NCBI RefSeq assembly: GCF_023015885.1
Contig: NZ_JALKBE010000007.1
Location: forward strand, 117,794 to 181,793
Origin: Aliiroseovarius sp. S1123
GTDB lineage: Bacteria > Pseudomonadota > Alphaproteobacteria > Rhodobacterales > Rhodobacteraceae
DNA length: 64,000 bases
Direction of reading: 5' to 3'
Below the pieces are notes generated by a model, which searched no databases, had not been told where the DNA came from, and was given only the letters and a program-made list of their open reading frames with translations. The position numbers and the translations under genes were made by a program. How positions within the stretch are numbered: the first letter of the stretch is position 1; every line of letters starts with the position of its first letter. Shown in pieces: positions 56,945-64,000 of the stretch.

Positions 56945-58366
56945 ATGGGCAGTACATTTTCAGAGCGGATCGAGAGAGTTTGCACCGCGTTCGGTCGCCA
57001 ACCGGCCTTCATCGAGCCAAGCGGCGGCGTGGTCACTTTTCAGGATTTCTTTGATGCGATCTTGCGGTTTGCTGAACGGATGTCCCAAGCGGGGGTGCAG
57101 CCGGGGCATCATGTTGTCGTCGACCATCGCGAACCGGTTGCCTTTGCCGCCCTGAAGTTTGCGATCATGCGCCTTGGTGCCTATCCGATCGCCGTCACGC
57201 CCGAGACCATGCTGCAAAATGGTCCAATCCGGGTTGATTGGTCTATCGTTTCCTCGGATGGCAAGCTTACTGACCATCCCAATTCGCTCGTTTTCGATGC
57301 TACGTGGGCGGGGCCTGCAGAAACCTACACTCCGATTACGCCGGGCGGCGGGATCATTCACGCGACATCGGGCACCACCGGGCTTCCCAAGTTGCGTCGT
57401 GATACCGAAGAGGTGTTCATGGCACGTATCAACAACGGCCTCGTCGCACGGGGCGAACTGAACGGGCCGGTTCTGGTTGCGCATAATTATGGAACTTTGA
57501 TCGGTATTAAATCCGTGGCCACGGCGCTGTTGCAGATGCAGATGCAGATGCCGATGCTGTGGTCTGTCGAGCAAACGCTGACAACGTTGGTGGATTGCAA
57601 GGTTACCCATGCGTTTGTGCCACCTATCCACCTGAAACGCTTGGCAGAGTTCGCTGCGGATGCCGACATCCAAACGCCGTTGCTTGAGCGCATCAATGTT
57701 GGAGGCGGTGCGCTGTCGGCCAGCTTTGCGCAGGATTGCGAACGCATCTTCGGTGCCGAGGTTTTTACCGACTACGGCAGTACCGAGACTGACACTATCG
57801 CCTGTGCGCGGGCGCGTAACACCGAGGCGACCCCGGGATTGGTCGGACGTATCTGGCCGGGGTTCGACTTCAAATTCGTCACTGAAGATGGCGCGCTTTC
57901 CCCCACAGAAACAGGAGGGGAGCTGTTTATGAAGCCCCCTCGGAATTTGCAGACCCAGAACTATCCTGGCGACGAAGCGCTGGCGGATCAAGACGGCTGG
58001 GTCTCGACCGGGGACATAGGGCATTTGCAAAAAAGTGGGGAGCTTGTTCTGGTTGGCCGAAAGTCAGACCTGATCAACACAGGCGGGAACAAGGTGTCCC
58101 CAATGGTGGTCGAACAAGCCATCCTGAAGATGGGTATGGTGTCGGAGGTCGCGGTGTTCCGCCTGCCCACTGAGACTGGAATTGACGCTGTTGGGGTCGC
58201 TGTCTCCGGGGGGGCGGAATTTGACGTTGAAGCGCTTGAGCGGTGTTTGAAAAGCGGCTTCAACGCCTTGTACGAGTATAGAGTCTTCCTGAGAGACAGG
58301 CTGCCCTATGGGGAAACAGGTAAAGTGAAACGGGATGCACTCACCGCAGAGTATTCGGCGGGATGA
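56945..58366 (+). CDS. AMP-binding (ANL) ligase, third of three
   Basis: 473 residues from ATG 56945 (AAGGTG 6 bp upstream; a GTG at 56936 is possible). ATSGTTGLPKLRR (A3, about 143), FTDYGSTETDTIA (A5, about 277), VSTGDIGHLQKSGE (A7, about 357), VGRKSDLINTGGNKVSP (A8), and YGETGKVKRDAL (Lys about 459). All motifs of an active acid-adenylating enzyme are present. It is divergent from the second ligase, so both are probably controlled from the shared 122-bp promoter region. Confidence 0.88.
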   Translation: MGSTFSERIERVCTAFGRQPAFIEPSGGVVTFQDFFDAILRFAERMSQAGVQPGHHVVVDHREPVAFAALKFAIMRLGAYPIAVTPETMLQNGPIRVDWSIVSSDGKLTDHPNSLVFDATWAGPAETYTPITPGGGIIHATSGTTGLPKLRRDTEEVFMARINNGLVARGELNGPVLVAHNYGTLIGIKSVATALLQMQMQMPMLWSVEQTLTTLVDCKVTHAFVPPIHLKRLAEFAADADIQTPLLERINVGGGALSASFAQDCERIFGAEVFTDYGSTETDTIACARARNTEATPGLVGRIWPGFDFKFVTEDGALSPTETGGELFMKPPRNLQTQNYPGDEALADQDGWVSTGDIGHLQKSGELVLVGRKSDLINTGGNKVSPMVVEQAILKMGMVSEVAVFRLPTETGIDAVGVAVSGGAEFDVEALERCLKSGFNALYEYRVFLRDRLPYGETGKVKRDALTAEYSAG

Positions 58367-58767
58367 TACAAATCCCCATATGACGTGGAGAGGGCGCAGG
58401 AAGGCTGATTGACCGAACTCAAGGTAACTGACCTTAGGCCGCGCACGCTGAGGGAACCAATTAGGCCCCCTGAAATCGCGCGATCCTGAAACAGCGCTAA
58501 CTCGTGATTTCGTCCAATCTCATAGGGCATAAGTCCTGCATTGAGCGGCCCAGTTTCTAGGCTGCCCTTTGAAGATACTTGCGATCTGCGGGACCTCGTT
58601 CCTTGTCACCCTCTGGTCACCAAAACCAAACTTAACGAATTTCTACCAGTTTGCACGAAAGTGCACTTTTAACTTGGATTGCCGCAGTTCCAGCGAGCCG
58701 TCAGTTAGGTTCACTTCCACCCATTTCCGTTCAATCACCTCGACTGACCTGACTGACTGATCTCTCT
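58367..58767 (+). promoter_or_regulatory. Right end of island B with arm site; no gene
   Basis: About 400 bp. GGTCACC at 58615 lies exactly 153 bp before att copy 3, as at the end of island A, and a second TTGTCACC stands 12 bp before it. No open frame is convincing. Confidence 0.6.
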
Positions 58768-58814
58768 CATGGCATGCAAGAGGTCAGCGGTTCGACCCCG
58801 CTAGGCTCCACCAA
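58768..58814 (+). repeat. att core copy 3
   Basis: Third perfect copy of the 47-bp tRNA-Ala 3' segment. Confidence 0.95.
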
Positions 58815-59236
58815 ATCTCTTTCCCAGATTAGATAATAGTTTGAACAGGTTAGGCGGTATCCGTCTACCGTTCGCACATCGTGTCACCAGTTTGCATGCA
58901 GTCCTGTGTCACCTCTGTGTCACTCGATTTGGGTGAGAGATGTGGTGAACACGCCGAAGCAACCTGTGGAACTATCGCAGCGTACTGCGGCTTCGGAGCA
59001 CAAGTGACGAATGTTGCGGTAGTTTCGACGCAGGCAATGGAAAAACGAGGACTGAACCAAGTTGGAAGAGGTCAATCTGAATTATTCGATCTTCAGTTTA
59101 ATCGGGTATCACGGAATCGTTGTTTAGTACTGCATCGCTAAGAACTGCGAGACAGAAGATGATGAAATAGTGCCGCTAACATCGTGAAACGCTTGGGCTG
59201 ACGAGCCCTATGTCCAGCACAGGCTTTGCTTGTTGG
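58815..59236 (+). promoter_or_regulatory. Left-type arm after att copy 3; no gene in 422 bp
   Basis: Bases to about 58947 resemble the left arms of islands A and B. GTCACCAGTTTGCATGCAGT again begins exactly 69 bp after the core. This means another element, or its remnant, starts here. From 58948 to 59236 nothing is recognised. Confidence 0.6.
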
Positions 59237-60796
59237 TTAAAGAGCTTCTTTCATTGTGTTTGCATGGGCAAGGTAGGCGGATTTTTTGTCCTCGTCCATC
59301 CTGTCCCAATTCCGAAAGACATGTCCCAGACGTGGATTGGACCGCAACTTGGCTTGGTTTCGGATAAGGAAATCCCAATAGAGTGCATTGAACGGGCAGG
59401 CGGACTCGCCGGTTTTCTTCTTCACGTCAAATCTGCATTGGCCGCAGTAATCAGACATTTTGTCTATATAATTACCGCTCGCCGCATACGGCTTGGATCC
59501 GAGCAGGCCACCATCGGCAAACTGGCTCATCCCGATGACGTTTGGCGCCTCGACCCATTCGTAGGCGTCCAAATAAACGGCCAGGTACCATTCATGAACT
59601 TGCTTGGGATCCACGCCGGCCAGCAAGGCAAAGTTTCCGGTCACCATTAACCGTTGGATATGATGTGCGTAGGCGTATTCACGGGTCTGGCCGATTGCTG
59701 CCGACAAGCAGGCCATATCGGTTTCGCCGGTCCAAAAGAACGCGGGCAAATCACGCTCTGCAGAGAAGAAATTCTCATCAGTATAACCGGGCATCTTCAA
59801 CCAATAGACACCGCGAACGAATTCGCGCCAGCCGATAATTTGCCGAATGAATCCTTCGGCGGCGTTGAGTGGTGCGTCGCCATCAAGATACGCCTTTTCG
59901 ACGTGGCGGCATACTTCTAGTGGGTCTAGCAGGCCGACATTAATGTAGAGCGACAGAACCGCGTGATACAGAAATGGTTCTCCGTCCAGCATCGCATCCT
60001 GATAGTCCCCGAAATGGGGTAGTGAGTGTTCGATGAAATGGCTGAGAGCATCATGCGCGCCGTCCCGTGTGACGGCGTACCAGAACGGGCGAAGCGTGCC
60101 GAAATTGTCGGCAAACTCGGCCTCGACCAAATCAAGGACCTCGTTTGTAATGGCGTCCGGACTGATCTGAAACGGCTGGGGCATGAACAAGTCGCGTTTG
60201 GCGGGTTTGCGGTTCTCTGCATCGTAGTTCCACCTGCCGCCCTCGGGCTGATCGTCCTGCATCAGCAAGCCGGTCTTCCGGCGCATCTCGCGATAGAAAA
60301 ATTCCATTCGAAGCTGTTTGCGTCCCTTGGTCCAGCGTTGAAACTCTGCATGGCTGGCCAGGAACCGAGTGTCTTCCAAGTAGTGAACGTCCACGTGCAG
60401 TTCATCAGGCCAGGCCTGCATGTCGGCTTTCAACCGATACTTGCCCGGTTCGGTCACGATTACACCGCCGGCGCGGTGCTGGGTGACGGCACGCTGAACC
60501 TCGCCGCGTAGCGATCCAGTGTTTTCAGGATCGGTCAGGCGCGTATAACTGACTTGCCACCCGGCTGCCCTAAGCTCCTGGGCAAAATGGCGCATGGCCG
60601 AGAATATGAACGCAATTTTCTTTTTGTGATGCGGGACATAGGTGGCTTCATCGAGAACCTCTGCCATCAGAACAATGTCTTTATCCGGGTTCGCGTTCCT
60701 CAATGCATCCATGTCGGGTGAAAGCTGATCCCCTAGGATCAGAACGATACGTGGGCGGTCGCTGGTGGTACTCGGTTCAGAGGGCGCGCTCACCAT
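59237..60796 (-). CDS. FeS-BCP type cryptochrome/(6-4) photolyase-related protein
   Basis: 519 residues starting with the photolyase-related fold IVLILGDQLSPDMDAL. Four Cys expected to bind the [4Fe-4S] cluster are present: MACLSAAIG (about 362), DYCGQCRFDV (about 450-453) and SACPFNALYWDF (about 467). GQTREYAYAHHIQRLMVTGN and NVIGMSQFADGG contact FAD and DNA in PhrB-like enzymes. Members repair (6-4) photoproducts or act as blue-light receptors (CryB of Rhodobacter). It overlaps the SDR gene upstream by 7 bp, so the two are translated together. Confidence 0.93.
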   Translation of the reverse strand: MVSAPSEPSTTSDRPRIVLILGDQLSPDMDALRNANPDKDIVLMAEVLDEATYVPHHKKKIAFIFSAMRHFAQELRAAGWQVSYTRLTDPENTGSLRGEVQRAVTQHRAGGVIVTEPGKYRLKADMQAWPDELHVDVHYLEDTRFLASHAEFQRWTKGRKQLRMEFFYREMRRKTGLLMQDDQPEGGRWNYDAENRKPAKRDLFMPQPFQISPDAITNEVLDLVEAEFADNFGTLRPFWYAVTRDGAHDALSHFIEHSLPHFGDYQDAMLDGEPFLYHAVLSLYINVGLLDPLEVCRHVEKAYLDGDAPLNAAEGFIRQIIGWREFVRGVYWLKMPGYTDENFFSAERDLPAFFWTGETDMACLSAAIGQTREYAYAHHIQRLMVTGNFALLAGVDPKQVHEWYLAVYLDAYEWVEAPNVIGMSQFADGGLLGSKPYAASGNYIDKMSDYCGQCRFDVKKKTGESACPFNALYWDFLIRNQAKLRSNPRLGHVFRNWDRMDEDKKSAYLAHANTMKEAL

Positions 60797-61452
60797 GGAA
60801 CCCTTTTCCCGGCCCAGTCGAAAAACTGTCCGCTGTCGTCAGGCGTAAGGTTGTCGATGACATTCAGCAGGTTGCTCGCCGCGTCTTGTGGGGGAACCGT
60901 CTTATGTTGCGGGTAGTTCCGTGTGAACTCCGTCTCTACTGTACCGGGGTGTAAGGCAGAGCAAACCAGATGCTTATGCGTGCGTTTCAATTCGATCGAC
61001 GCCGTTCTGATCACCTGGTTGAGGGCAGCTTTTGAGGCGCGGTAAGAATACCAGCCGCCAAGGCCATTGTCCCCGATCGATCCAACACGCGCGGAGAGTG
61101 CCGCAAAAACGGTTCTCTTATCTTTTGGCAACAAGCGCTTGGCATGTTTCAGAACCAAAGCAGGCCCAATCGTGTTCACCGCGAACAGATTTTCCATCTC
61201 ATCTGCGGACAAGGCAAACAGCGACTTTTCCGGTCCTTTTTCGCCCGACAAGATGCCGGTCGCCACGATGATCCTGTCAAACTGGGGCTGAAGGCGTCCA
61301 AGGGTCGTAGACACAGCATCTTCGCTGGTAATGTCCAGACCGTCCCGCGAGCGAGAAAGGCATGTCACATGCGTTCCCCTCGCCTTCAGTTCATTTGCCA
61401 AGGCCTGACCGATGCCACCTGAGGCACCAATGACGAGTGCATGTTCTTCCAA
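60790..61452 (-). CDS. Short-chain dehydrogenase/reductase (SDR)
   Basis: 220 residues with the NAD(P) motif ALVIGASGGIGQALANELKA and the catalytic GWYSYRASKAALNQ (YxxxK). RIIVATGILS stands for the NAG segment. I start it at a TTG (61452) because AGGAG lies 8-12 bp upstream and the sequence begins right at the Rossmann strand; an ATG far upstream would add about 70 unrelated residues. CsgA-like SDRs are often coupled to FeS-BCP photolyase genes in marine bacteria. The substrate is unknown. Confidence 0.88.
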   Translation of the reverse strand: MEEHALVIGASGGIGQALANELKARGTHVTCLSRSRDGLDITSEDAVSTTLGRLQPQFDRIIVATGILSGEKGPEKSLFALSADEMENLFAVNTIGPALVLKHAKRLLPKDKRTVFAALSARVGSIGDNGLGGWYSYRASKAALNQVIRTASIELKRTHKHLVCSALHPGTVETEFTRNYPQHKTVPPQDAASNLLNVIDNLTPDDSGQFFDWAGKRVPW

Positions 61453-61466
61453 AGCCGATCTCCTGA

Positions 61467-61919
61467 TTAGTTGAGAGAAACGATCGCGGCATTCAGGGCT
61501 GAGGCAAAACCCACCCAAGCGATGTATGGAGCGAAAAGCAAAGCGGACGGTCGATCTGATTGCCACGCTGCCCGAATAAAGACCGCTATGGTCAGTAGCA
61601 GGCAGAGGATGATGACAAGCGCCAACGCGGGCTTCTGAGCGGCAAAAAACACCGGCGACCAAGAGAAGTTCAAGGCCATCTGAATTATCCAGAGGCGCTG
61701 CAAATTAGCGAGATATTTGTGCCGCCATACGCGCCAGCCAACGAAGGCGATTGCCAAGTACAACACCGACCACACTGGTCCAAATAACCAGTTCGGTGGA
61801 TTGAAGAAGGGTTTTTGCAGGTTCTGATACCATTCGCCCGGCGCGGTGAGCGTTCCAATAACGATTCCACCTCCCATGACCAAAACTAGGAAAAGAAGAA
61901 ACGAACCGACGTTTTTCAT
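61467..61919 (-). CDS. tspO: TspO/MBR family tryptophan-rich sensory protein
   Basis: 150 residues, five membrane helices. PFFNPPNWLFGPVWSVLYLA and MALNFSWSPVFFA (W-x-P and N-x-x-W-S-P motifs) define the TspO/MBR family, which binds porphyrins and represses or modulates photopigment and stress genes in Rhodobacter. ATG 61919 (MKNVGSFLLFLVLVMGGGIV) is chosen by family length; it overlaps the DUF393 gene by 4 bp. Same strand as SDR and photolyase, 14 bp apart. Confidence 0.93.
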   Translation of the reverse strand: MKNVGSFLLFLVLVMGGGIVIGTLTAPGEWYQNLQKPFFNPPNWLFGPVWSVLYLAIAFVGWRVWRHKYLANLQRLWIIQMALNFSWSPVFFAAQKPALALVIILCLLLTIAVFIRAAWQSDRPSALLFAPYIAWVGFASALNAAIVSLN

Positions 61920-62323
61920 GAGGACCTGCCGGTTACCTTCTGCATTTTCGTAAAACCGCTCACGATTACGGGACGAGCTCTTAAGAACAGACTGTAAAAC
62001 ACTTCCAAAACGCGCACTGCGCCTGGAAGGCCTGCCAGCCTTGCCAGCCAGCGCCAGCCTGGGACGAGACGCCAAACCTCGACGAACGCCTGCGCGCCAG
62101 AAACTTGCCGACCGTCAGCCAATCGAACATGGAACCGTGCCATCGCTTCGGTTCTGTTGATCCTTCCATCCCCTGAAAATCGCTCGGATGAAACGTCGAT
62201 GAACTCCAATGCCTTTTCACGATCAGACCGTTTGTAGTATCCGATTTCCGACACACACAGCGGGCATGAGCCGTCGTAGAAAAGGGTCAGTTTAGAGGGG
62301 GTAACGTTGCGCGCAAGTTTCAA
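61916..62323 (-). CDS. DUF393 (DCC) thiol-disulfide oxidoreductase-like protein
   Basis: 135 residues with TLFYDGSCPLCVSEIGYYKR, the DxLCxxC-type DCC motif at the N-terminus, and RARPVIVSGFTKMQ near the C-terminus. Cytoplasmic or membrane-associated; proposed redox function. First gene of a probable DUF393-tspO-SDR-photolyase operon transcribed leftwards. Confidence 0.88.
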   Translation of the reverse strand: MKLARNVTPSKLTLFYDGSCPLCVSEIGYYKRSDREKALEFIDVSSERFSGDGRINRTEAMARFHVRLADGRQVSGAQAFVEVWRLVPGWRWLARLAGLPGAVRVLEVFYSLFLRARPVIVSGFTKMQKVTGRSS

Positions 62324-62620
62324 ATCAGAACATCCCCGATAGACCCGCAGGACGCGGTCAATTTCAGTGTTTTCGCGCCAAAGGCTGCCAAAGCGAGCGC
62401 GTGCAACATTGCTAATCGGATCATTTCAGCGTCTCCTATTTCTTCTATTACGGCTCAAAGGGGCCTTTGGACCACTCGAGGTTCGAAGCATGACGGGATT
62501 TCCCAGAGTCTTTTCCAGAGTGGTCGAGGGGCAGTCGAACGCTTTCGCTGGCAAGTCCTTGAAACATTGAGCGACCAAACACAATTTCATTGTAGCGCTA
62601 TTGAATTGGGATGAAGGTCA
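62324..62620. promoter_or_regulatory. Divergent promoter region between DUF393 and CIA30 genes
   Basis: 297 bp with no gene. It must hold promoters for the leftward photostress operon and the rightward CIA30 gene. I could not identify reliable -35/-10 boxes or a light-responsive operator. Confidence 0.4.
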
Positions 62621-63178
62621 ATGAAAACACTTGCGGCGGCTCTGGGCTTTTGCCTTTCATTCGGTTGTTTCGCGACATCCGCTTTCGGAGAACAAGTGAT
62701 GCTGGAAACTTTTGACAATGCCCCCCAAAGCCGTTGGGAGTTTTTTGCCGACACTGTTATGGGCGGCGTCTCAACAGGTCAAGTCCGCTTTCAGAAGGAG
62801 AATGGGGCTGGGTATGCGCGAATGACAGGTAATGTCAGTACTGAAAATCGTGGTGGCTTCATTCAGTTCCGAACAGAACTCAGCACGAAGCTTTCAAACG
62901 ATACAAAGGGTGTAAGGCTCATCACCCGCGGGAACGATCAAACGTATTTCATACATCTTCGCACTGGCGGAACGGTGCTGCCGTGGCAGTATTACCAAGC
63001 AAGCTTCGAAGTCACGTCACAGTGGACGGAAGTGCGCATCCCATTTTCTGCCTTCAAGGCATCTGGCCGGATGCTCAGATCGGAACCACGCGCAGGTTCG
63101 ATAAAGTTACTAGGAGTCGTGGCTTATGGTCGAGACCACCAAGCCCAAGTCGATGTTCAGGAAATTGGCTTCTATTGA
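62621..63178 (+). CDS. CIA30 family exported protein (NADH:ubiquinone oxidoreductase intermediate-associated protein 30 domain)
   Basis: 185 residues. Signal peptide MKTLAAALGFCLSFGCFATSAFG, then the CIA30 signature FDNAPQSRWEFFADTVMGGV and FIQFRTELS, ending in DVQEIGFY. The domain is a jelly-roll similar to carbohydrate-binding modules. In mitochondria CIA30 helps assemble complex I; the bacterial exported versions are of unknown role. It lies divergent from the DUF393/TspO/photolyase operon. Confidence 0.87.
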   Translation: MKTLAAALGFCLSFGCFATSAFGEQVMLETFDNAPQSRWEFFADTVMGGVSTGQVRFQKENGAGYARMTGNVSTENRGGFIQFRTELSTKLSNDTKGVRLITRGNDQTYFIHLRTGGTVLPWQYYQASFEVTSQWTEVRIPFSAFKASGRMLRSEPRAGSIKLLGVVAYGRDHQAQVDVQEIGFY

Positions 63179-63379
63179 TCGTCAATGCCGCTTTTCCAGT
63201 TTCGCCTGATCACACACAAATTGTATTCTGGCCGTAGTTTTGCATACCCGGCCTCGATGCGCCCGCTATGAGTTTCCTTGCTTGAGGTTCGATTCATATC
63301 CAAACCTCGCTTTCTACTTACCCCGAAGAAGTGGCGCAATTTTTGAGCAAAAGAGATTGGGATAAGCATCCTAATCAGA
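63179..63379. other. Intergenic, nothing recognised
   Basis: About 200 bp between convergent genes; no stable terminator was seen by eye. Confidence 0.4.
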
Positions 63380-63631
63380 TCAGTTTTTTGTATTAGCCTT
63401 TCGGAAAACCATGAGCGTGATGAAAACACCCGCGATCAAAAGTACATGCCCTATGGCTGTAACGCCAAACACAAAATAGCTGCCAACCGAAATAGAAAAC
63501 ACTGCACTCCACATCCAAGCCAGCACTTGCATTAGCATGTGAGCAGTAGGCAACGAGTAGTTTCTTAAGGGGTTCTGTGACTCGTCCATTACAGCGTCCC
63601 AAGAACCTTTGATGAAAGCACTTATAGTCAT
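63380..63631 (-). CDS. Small hypothetical membrane protein
   Basis: 83 residues with two hydrophobic stretches (MQVLAWMWSAVFSISVGSYF and FGVTAIGHVLLIAGVFITLM). A perfect AGGAGG 7 bp before the ATG supports translation. No known family recognised. Confidence 0.7.
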   Translation of the reverse strand: MTISAFIKGSWDAVMDESQNPLRNYSLPTAHMLMQVLAWMWSAVFSISVGSYFVFGVTAIGHVLLIAGVFITLMVFRKANTKN

Positions 63632-63866
63632 TGTTTTTCTCCTCCTATAAGTAAAATACGCGAGACTCAGTGCTTTGGATCATTTGGACAACCCTTTCCA
63701 CATTGTGAACTTAAAGGTTTTAACTCGTTTGAGTTGGTGCACTACGGTTTGAGTAACGCATACCGATCCAGAAATTATTACATGGTCTAAGGTGTGTGTC
63801 TGGGCCGACACAGACAACTCGAGCGTCACCGCTTCAACTACGTGCTGCATTCCAGAAACGTTTGGT
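63632..63866. other. Intergenic, nothing recognised
   Basis: About 235 bp without an open frame or clear repeat before the IS end. The promoter of the small membrane gene lies in its left part. Confidence 0.4.
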
Positions 63867-63897
63867 TGATCAGCCCCACCTAAATGGTCCAGTTTGA
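63867..63897 (-). repeat. Terminal inverted repeat of an IS3-family element
   Basis: TGATCAGCCCCACCTAAATG and the following GTCCAGTTTGAATG resemble the inner end of IS3-family terminal repeats. The other end is beyond the window. Confidence 0.7.
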
Positions 63898-63900
63898 ATG

Positions 63901-64000
63901 TTAGTGCATGATTGGCGTTTGTTCCATCGGGACGATGGTTTCAGGGGCCGGTGGGCGGTAGCCCAGAGCACTATGCGGTCGTTTGGTGTTGTAGTGTTTT
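63901..64000 (-). CDS. IS3-family transposase OrfB, C-terminal 32 residues (cut by window edge)
   Basis: The reverse strand reads KHYNTKRPHSALGYRPPAPE followed by TIVPMEQTPIMH and a stop. The YNTxRPHSALGYxPPA motif is the highly conserved end of IS3-type DDE integrases. The rest lies to the right of the window, so whether the element is complete cannot be told. Confidence 0.93.
   Translation of the reverse strand, partial: KHYNTKRPHSALGYRPPAPETIVPMEQTPIMH

Larger units (their letters stand above)
47966..58814 (+). mobile_element. Genomic island B (10.8 kb), no recombinase gene
   Basis: Bounded by att copies 2 and 3 with arms at the same spacing as island A. Cargo is a TRAP transporter, an aldehyde dehydrogenase, three AMP-forming ligases and an outer-membrane protein. 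It lacks an integrase, so it resembles a cis-mobilisable element. Confidence 0.82.

Noticed and set aside
53024..58366. Non-ribosomal peptide synthetase modules
   Set aside because: The three adenylating enzymes are single-domain, with no carrier or condensation domains and no phosphopantetheinyl site.
62418..62423. TGATCC on the minus strand as a -35 box of an ECF/RpoE-type promoter for the photostress operon
   Set aside because: No TAAGA-like -10 element at the expected distance of about 18 bp.

Overview
The window reads as the chromosome of an alphaproteobacterium of the Rhodobacterales (Roseobacter/Rhodobacter group). The evidence is the gene order sdhCDAB / mesaconyl-CoA hydratase / malyl-CoA thioesterase / mdh / sucCDAB / lpdA, the ethylmalonyl-CoA pathway genes, a TIGR02300 (FYDLN) protein, the codon bias and high GC. 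No database could be searched; identities rest on motifs, lengths and gene order.

Bases 1-29.7 kb are conserved core. They hold a truncated LysE exporter with a divergent Lrp regulator, a periplasmic rhodanese, yebC, an EamA permease, an oligopeptide-type ABC binding protein and panBC. A long central-carbon block follows: sdhCDAB, mch, an NnrU protein, mcl2, a TauE/SafE permease, mdh, two glycosyltransferases, sucCDAB with an 89-residue extra gene, and lpdA. Next come nhaA, a GntR/FCD regulator, a YgjP-type metallopeptidase and TIGR02300. The palindrome TGTGATCACA occurs as a tandem pair upstream of sdhC, as a tandem pair upstream of sucC, and once just upstream of the GntR gene. This suggests an autoregulated GntR switch over succinate dehydrogenase and 2-oxoglutarate dehydrogenase/succinyl-CoA synthetase.

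At 29,629 an intact tRNA-Ala(GGC) begins an array of integrated islands. A 47-bp piece of its 3' half recurs perfectly at 47,966 and 58,768, and short arm sequences sit at identical distances from each copy. Island A (18.3 kb) carries a tyrosine integrase, an AlpA-like activator, a primase/VapE-type replication protein with an iteron-like candidate origin, and a NERD nuclease-helicase that may be a defence gene. Its cargo is an RpiR regulator, an amino-acid ABC transporter, an N-acyl(succinyl)amino-acid racemase, a COG3375-type GNAT and a DapE-type desuccinylase. Together these match the known logic for turning D- into L-amino acids. IS scars and a complete IS1111-type element with a long non-coding end follow. 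Island B (10.8 kb) has no recombinase. It carries a TRAP transporter, an aldehyde dehydrogenase, three stand-alone ANL adenylating enzymes and a small outer-membrane barrel. The third att copy also has a left-type arm after it, so a further element or its remnant probably follows.

From 59.2 kb the window holds a photostress-type cluster (FeS-BCP photolyase, SDR, TspO, DUF393), a CIA30 protein, a small membrane protein, and the cut-off end of an IS3-family transposase at the right edge.
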